Translations under genes and position numbers: made by a program | Origin: Frondihabitans australicus | GTDB taxonomy: Bacteria > Actinomycetota > Actinomycetes > Actinomycetales > Microbacteriaceae | DNA: 64,000 bases | Reading direction: 5' to 3' | Assembly: GCF_003634555.1 (NCBI RefSeq) | Contig: NZ_RBKS01000001.1 | Span: forward strand, 1,240,001 to 1,304,000 | The notes under the pieces: model-generated | What the model saw: only the letters and a program-made list of their open reading frames with translations | Told to the model about the DNA's origin: nothing | Database searches by the model: none | Shown: one piece after another, positions 62,464 to 64,000 of the stretch | How the letters are laid out: every line of letters begins with the position of its first letter | Numbering within the stretch: position 1 is the stretch's first letter

Positions 62464-63270
62464 ATGGCGGCGACGACAGCACCCACGGGAGACCTGGCCG
62501 GGTGGGGGCGCGGCTCCTTCACGGGCGCCGGGCGCACCAGCGAGGTGCTGGAGCGCGGCGAAGGGCCCGGCGTGCTGCTGATCCCCGAGGTGCCGGGCGT
62601 CACGCCGGAGGTGCTCGGGCTCGCCGATCACCTGGTCGCGCAGGGGTTTCGCGTGCTCCTGCCCTCGATCTTCGGTGAGCCGGGCCACCCGATGACGCCC
62701 GGATACACGGCGGGCGTGATTGCGCGTCTGTGCGTGTCGGCGGAGTTCCGGGCGTTCGCGACGAACGCGCACCGGCCGATCACCGACCATCTGCGCGCGC
62801 TGGCGGCCGACCTGGGCGAGCGCACGGGTGGCCCGGTGGGCGTGATCGGCATGTGCTTCACGGGCGGGTTCGCTCTGGCCCTGGCGGTCGACGAGCCCGT
62901 GGCGGCCGCCGTCGTGAGCCAGCCGGGTGTGCCGTTCCCGGTGTCGAAGGCGACGAGGCAGGATCCAGGGCTCTCCCGTGACGAGCTCTGTCGCGTCGTC
63001 GCGCGGGCCGAGGCCGGCGGGGTGTGCGCGCTCGGTCTGCGATTCAGCCACGACAGCGGTTCGCCGGCGGCACGTTTCGCGACGCTGAAGTCGGCTCTCG
63101 GCGTCGCGTTCGAGGTCATCGAGCTCGACTCCTCGCCCGGGAACGAGTGGGGGATCCCGCGGATGGCCCACTCGGTGCTCACGAACGAGCTGCGCGAGAT
63201 GCCCGGGCACCCGACCCTCGCCGCGCGGGATCGCGTCGTCGCGTTCCTGCGCGAGCGCCTCTCCGCGTAG
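62464..63270 (+). CDS. Dienelactone hydrolase family protein
   Basis: Alpha/beta hydrolase with Cys nucleophile, 268 aa. GVLLIPEVPGVTPEVLGLADHLV is the oxyanion region, nucleophile elbow GMCFTGGF near residue 140, later Asp in FSHDSGSP, and a probable His within MAHSVLTNE. Carboxymethylenebutenolidase-like; no aromatic-catabolism neighbours, so substrate unknown. TAGGGT (62452-62457) sits exactly six bases before the ATG, leaderless geometry. Confidence 0.88.
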   Translation: MAATTAPTGDLAGWGRGSFTGAGRTSEVLERGEGPGVLLIPEVPGVTPEVLGLADHLVAQGFRVLLPSIFGEPGHPMTPGYTAGVIARLCVSAEFRAFATNAHRPITDHLRALAADLGERTGGPVGVIGMCFTGGFALALAVDEPVAAAVVSQPGVPFPVSKATRQDPGLSRDELCRVVARAEAGGVCALGLRFSHDSGSPAARFATLKSALGVAFEVIELDSSPGNEWGIPRMAHSVLTNELREMPGHPTLAARDRVVAFLRERLSA

Positions 63271-63281
63271 AGGCCTCCGCG

Positions 63282-63299
63282 ACGCGCCTCGAGGCGCGT
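63282..63299. terminator. 18-bp palindrome after the dienelactone hydrolase gene
   Basis: ACGCGCC-TCGA-GGCGCGT pairs perfectly, 12 bases past the stop, but has no T-run. Confidence 0.45.
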
Positions 63300-63351
63300 G
63301 GCCCCCGAAGGAGGGGTCGCGCAGCCGCCGGCAAGGCGGGAGGCTGACCTC

Positions 63352-64000
63352 GTGACGACGCAGGGGGCCTCGGCGACGAGGGACGACGACGATGTGCGAA
63401 TCGCACAGCTGTGCCTGGACCTGGGGAAGGCGCGCGAGGCACGGACGATCCTCACGCGGGTGATCGCTGCTGGCGACGACACCCCGACGACGGCCCTCCT
63501 GATGGCACAGGCCTGCTTCGCGACGCGGGCAACCCGGGAAGGCCTCGACTTCGCACGACGAGCAGTTGGTCGGGACCCCGAGAACGCCTGGGGATGGCGA
63601 CTCCTCGCAGCAAACGCCGCCGCGAATCGCGACCATGACATCGCCTTCGCAGCCGTGCTGCGGGCCATCGAACTGGACCCGGACAACTGGCGCACCCACG
63701 CGGAGCGCGTCGAAGTCGACATGGCGTGCAAGCGCGCACACGAGGACACCTGGGATTCGGCCCAGAGGGCGGTGGAACTCGCCGGCGACGAGGCCGGCCC
63801 GTTCCTCACGAGCGCGCGTCTTGCTCGCTACAACGGTCATCTCGACGGGGCGAAGATGTTCTATCGAGAGGCTCTCAAGCGCGACCCGGGAAACAGCGAG
63901 GCCACGCACGGCATCGCGAGGGCTCGACTCGACAGCAACGACATGGCCGGCGCGACGGTCGCGTTCTCCGACATGCTCGCCAGGAACCCGCGATCACGCT
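63352..64000 (+). CDS. TPR-repeat protein, truncated by the window end
   Basis: Open frame from GTG 63352 (GGGAGG upstream) to the end of the window without a stop, at least 216 residues. Repeats of ~34 residues fit TPR: LCLDLGKAREARTILTRVIAAGDD, LDFARRAVGRDPENAWGWRLLAANAA, AAVLRAIELDPDNWRTHAERVE, FYREALKRDPGNSEATHGIARARL. No signal peptide at the start. Codon third positions contain more A/T than in the aro cluster. Partner and function unknown. Confidence 0.8.
   Translation, partial: MTTQGASATRDDDDVRIAQLCLDLGKAREARTILTRVIAAGDDTPTTALLMAQACFATRATREGLDFARRAVGRDPENAWGWRLLAANAAANRDHDIAFAAVLRAIELDPDNWRTHAERVEVDMACKRAHEDTWDSAQRAVELAGDEAGPFLTSARLARYNGHLDGAKMFYREALKRDPGNSEATHGIARARLDSNDMAGATVAFSDMLARNPRSR

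Overview
The window is about 70% G+C. It reads as the chromosome of an actinobacterium of the family Microbacteriaceae; I infer this from gene order and protein style and cannot name the genus. The supporting landmarks are DUF3000-ribonuclease D-fadA-fadB next to dxs, a thrS-HIT-pdxST-yebC-ruvCAB-yajC-secDF-rel run, and rpsD-alaS-ruvX-mltG-aroCKB(Q). There are no IS elements, rRNA genes or CRISPR arrays. Most of it is core genome, with small accessory islands between core blocks.

Layout. 0-7.3 kb: dxs (isoprenoid precursor) converges on a minus-strand group for fatty-acid beta-oxidation (fadBA), an HRDC ribonuclease D and DUF3000. 7.4-11.5 kb: accessory genes (membrane-anchored alpha/beta hydrolase, four-TM protein, DUF4240 lipoprotein with a 59-aa zinc-ribbon protein, RibD-like reductase). 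11.5-15.7 kb: sufE-sulfurtransferase, zapE, and an amt ammonium transporter behind a GlnR-type box. 15.7-20 kb: a metN-metI-metQ-like importer co-transcribed with a flavin-dependent monooxygenase. 20.4-23.5 kb: small exported or membrane proteins and a tRNA cluster (Val on the minus strand; Gly, Cys, Val on the plus strand) flanked by inverted repeats. 23.5-25.6 kb: an XRE regulator ending in Ala-Ala, next to a two-gene clpP operon. 25.6-33.6 kb: serine hydrolase, LysM-like lipoprotein, a DrrAB-type ABC exporter and an AfsR/BTAD regulator. 33.7-47 kb: translation, vitamin B6, recombination, protein-export and stringent-response genes. 47-50.9 kb: small regulators and enzymes, DUF349 and a cyclophilin. 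51-62 kb: rarA, rpsD, alaS, ruvX, mltG and the shikimate cluster. 62-64 kb: small proteins, a dienelactone-hydrolase-like enzyme and a truncated TPR gene.

The most interesting system is the XRE-clpP pair. The first ClpP has a full Ser-His-Asp triad, while the second has Gly where the nucleophilic Ser should be. A shared inverted motif lies upstream of both the regulator and the clpP operon, and the regulator ends in Ala-Ala like known ClpP-degraded Clp regulators (PopR/ClgR). This suggests a feedback-controlled ClpP/ClpR-like peptidase. Other points of note are an active-site-degenerate AroQ, a monooxygenase in a metNIQ operon, many genes with leaderless-promoter geometry (TANNNT then 6-7 nt then the start codon), inverted repeats around two tRNA-Val genes, and an apparently over-represented GCAGGA[T/G]C octamer.
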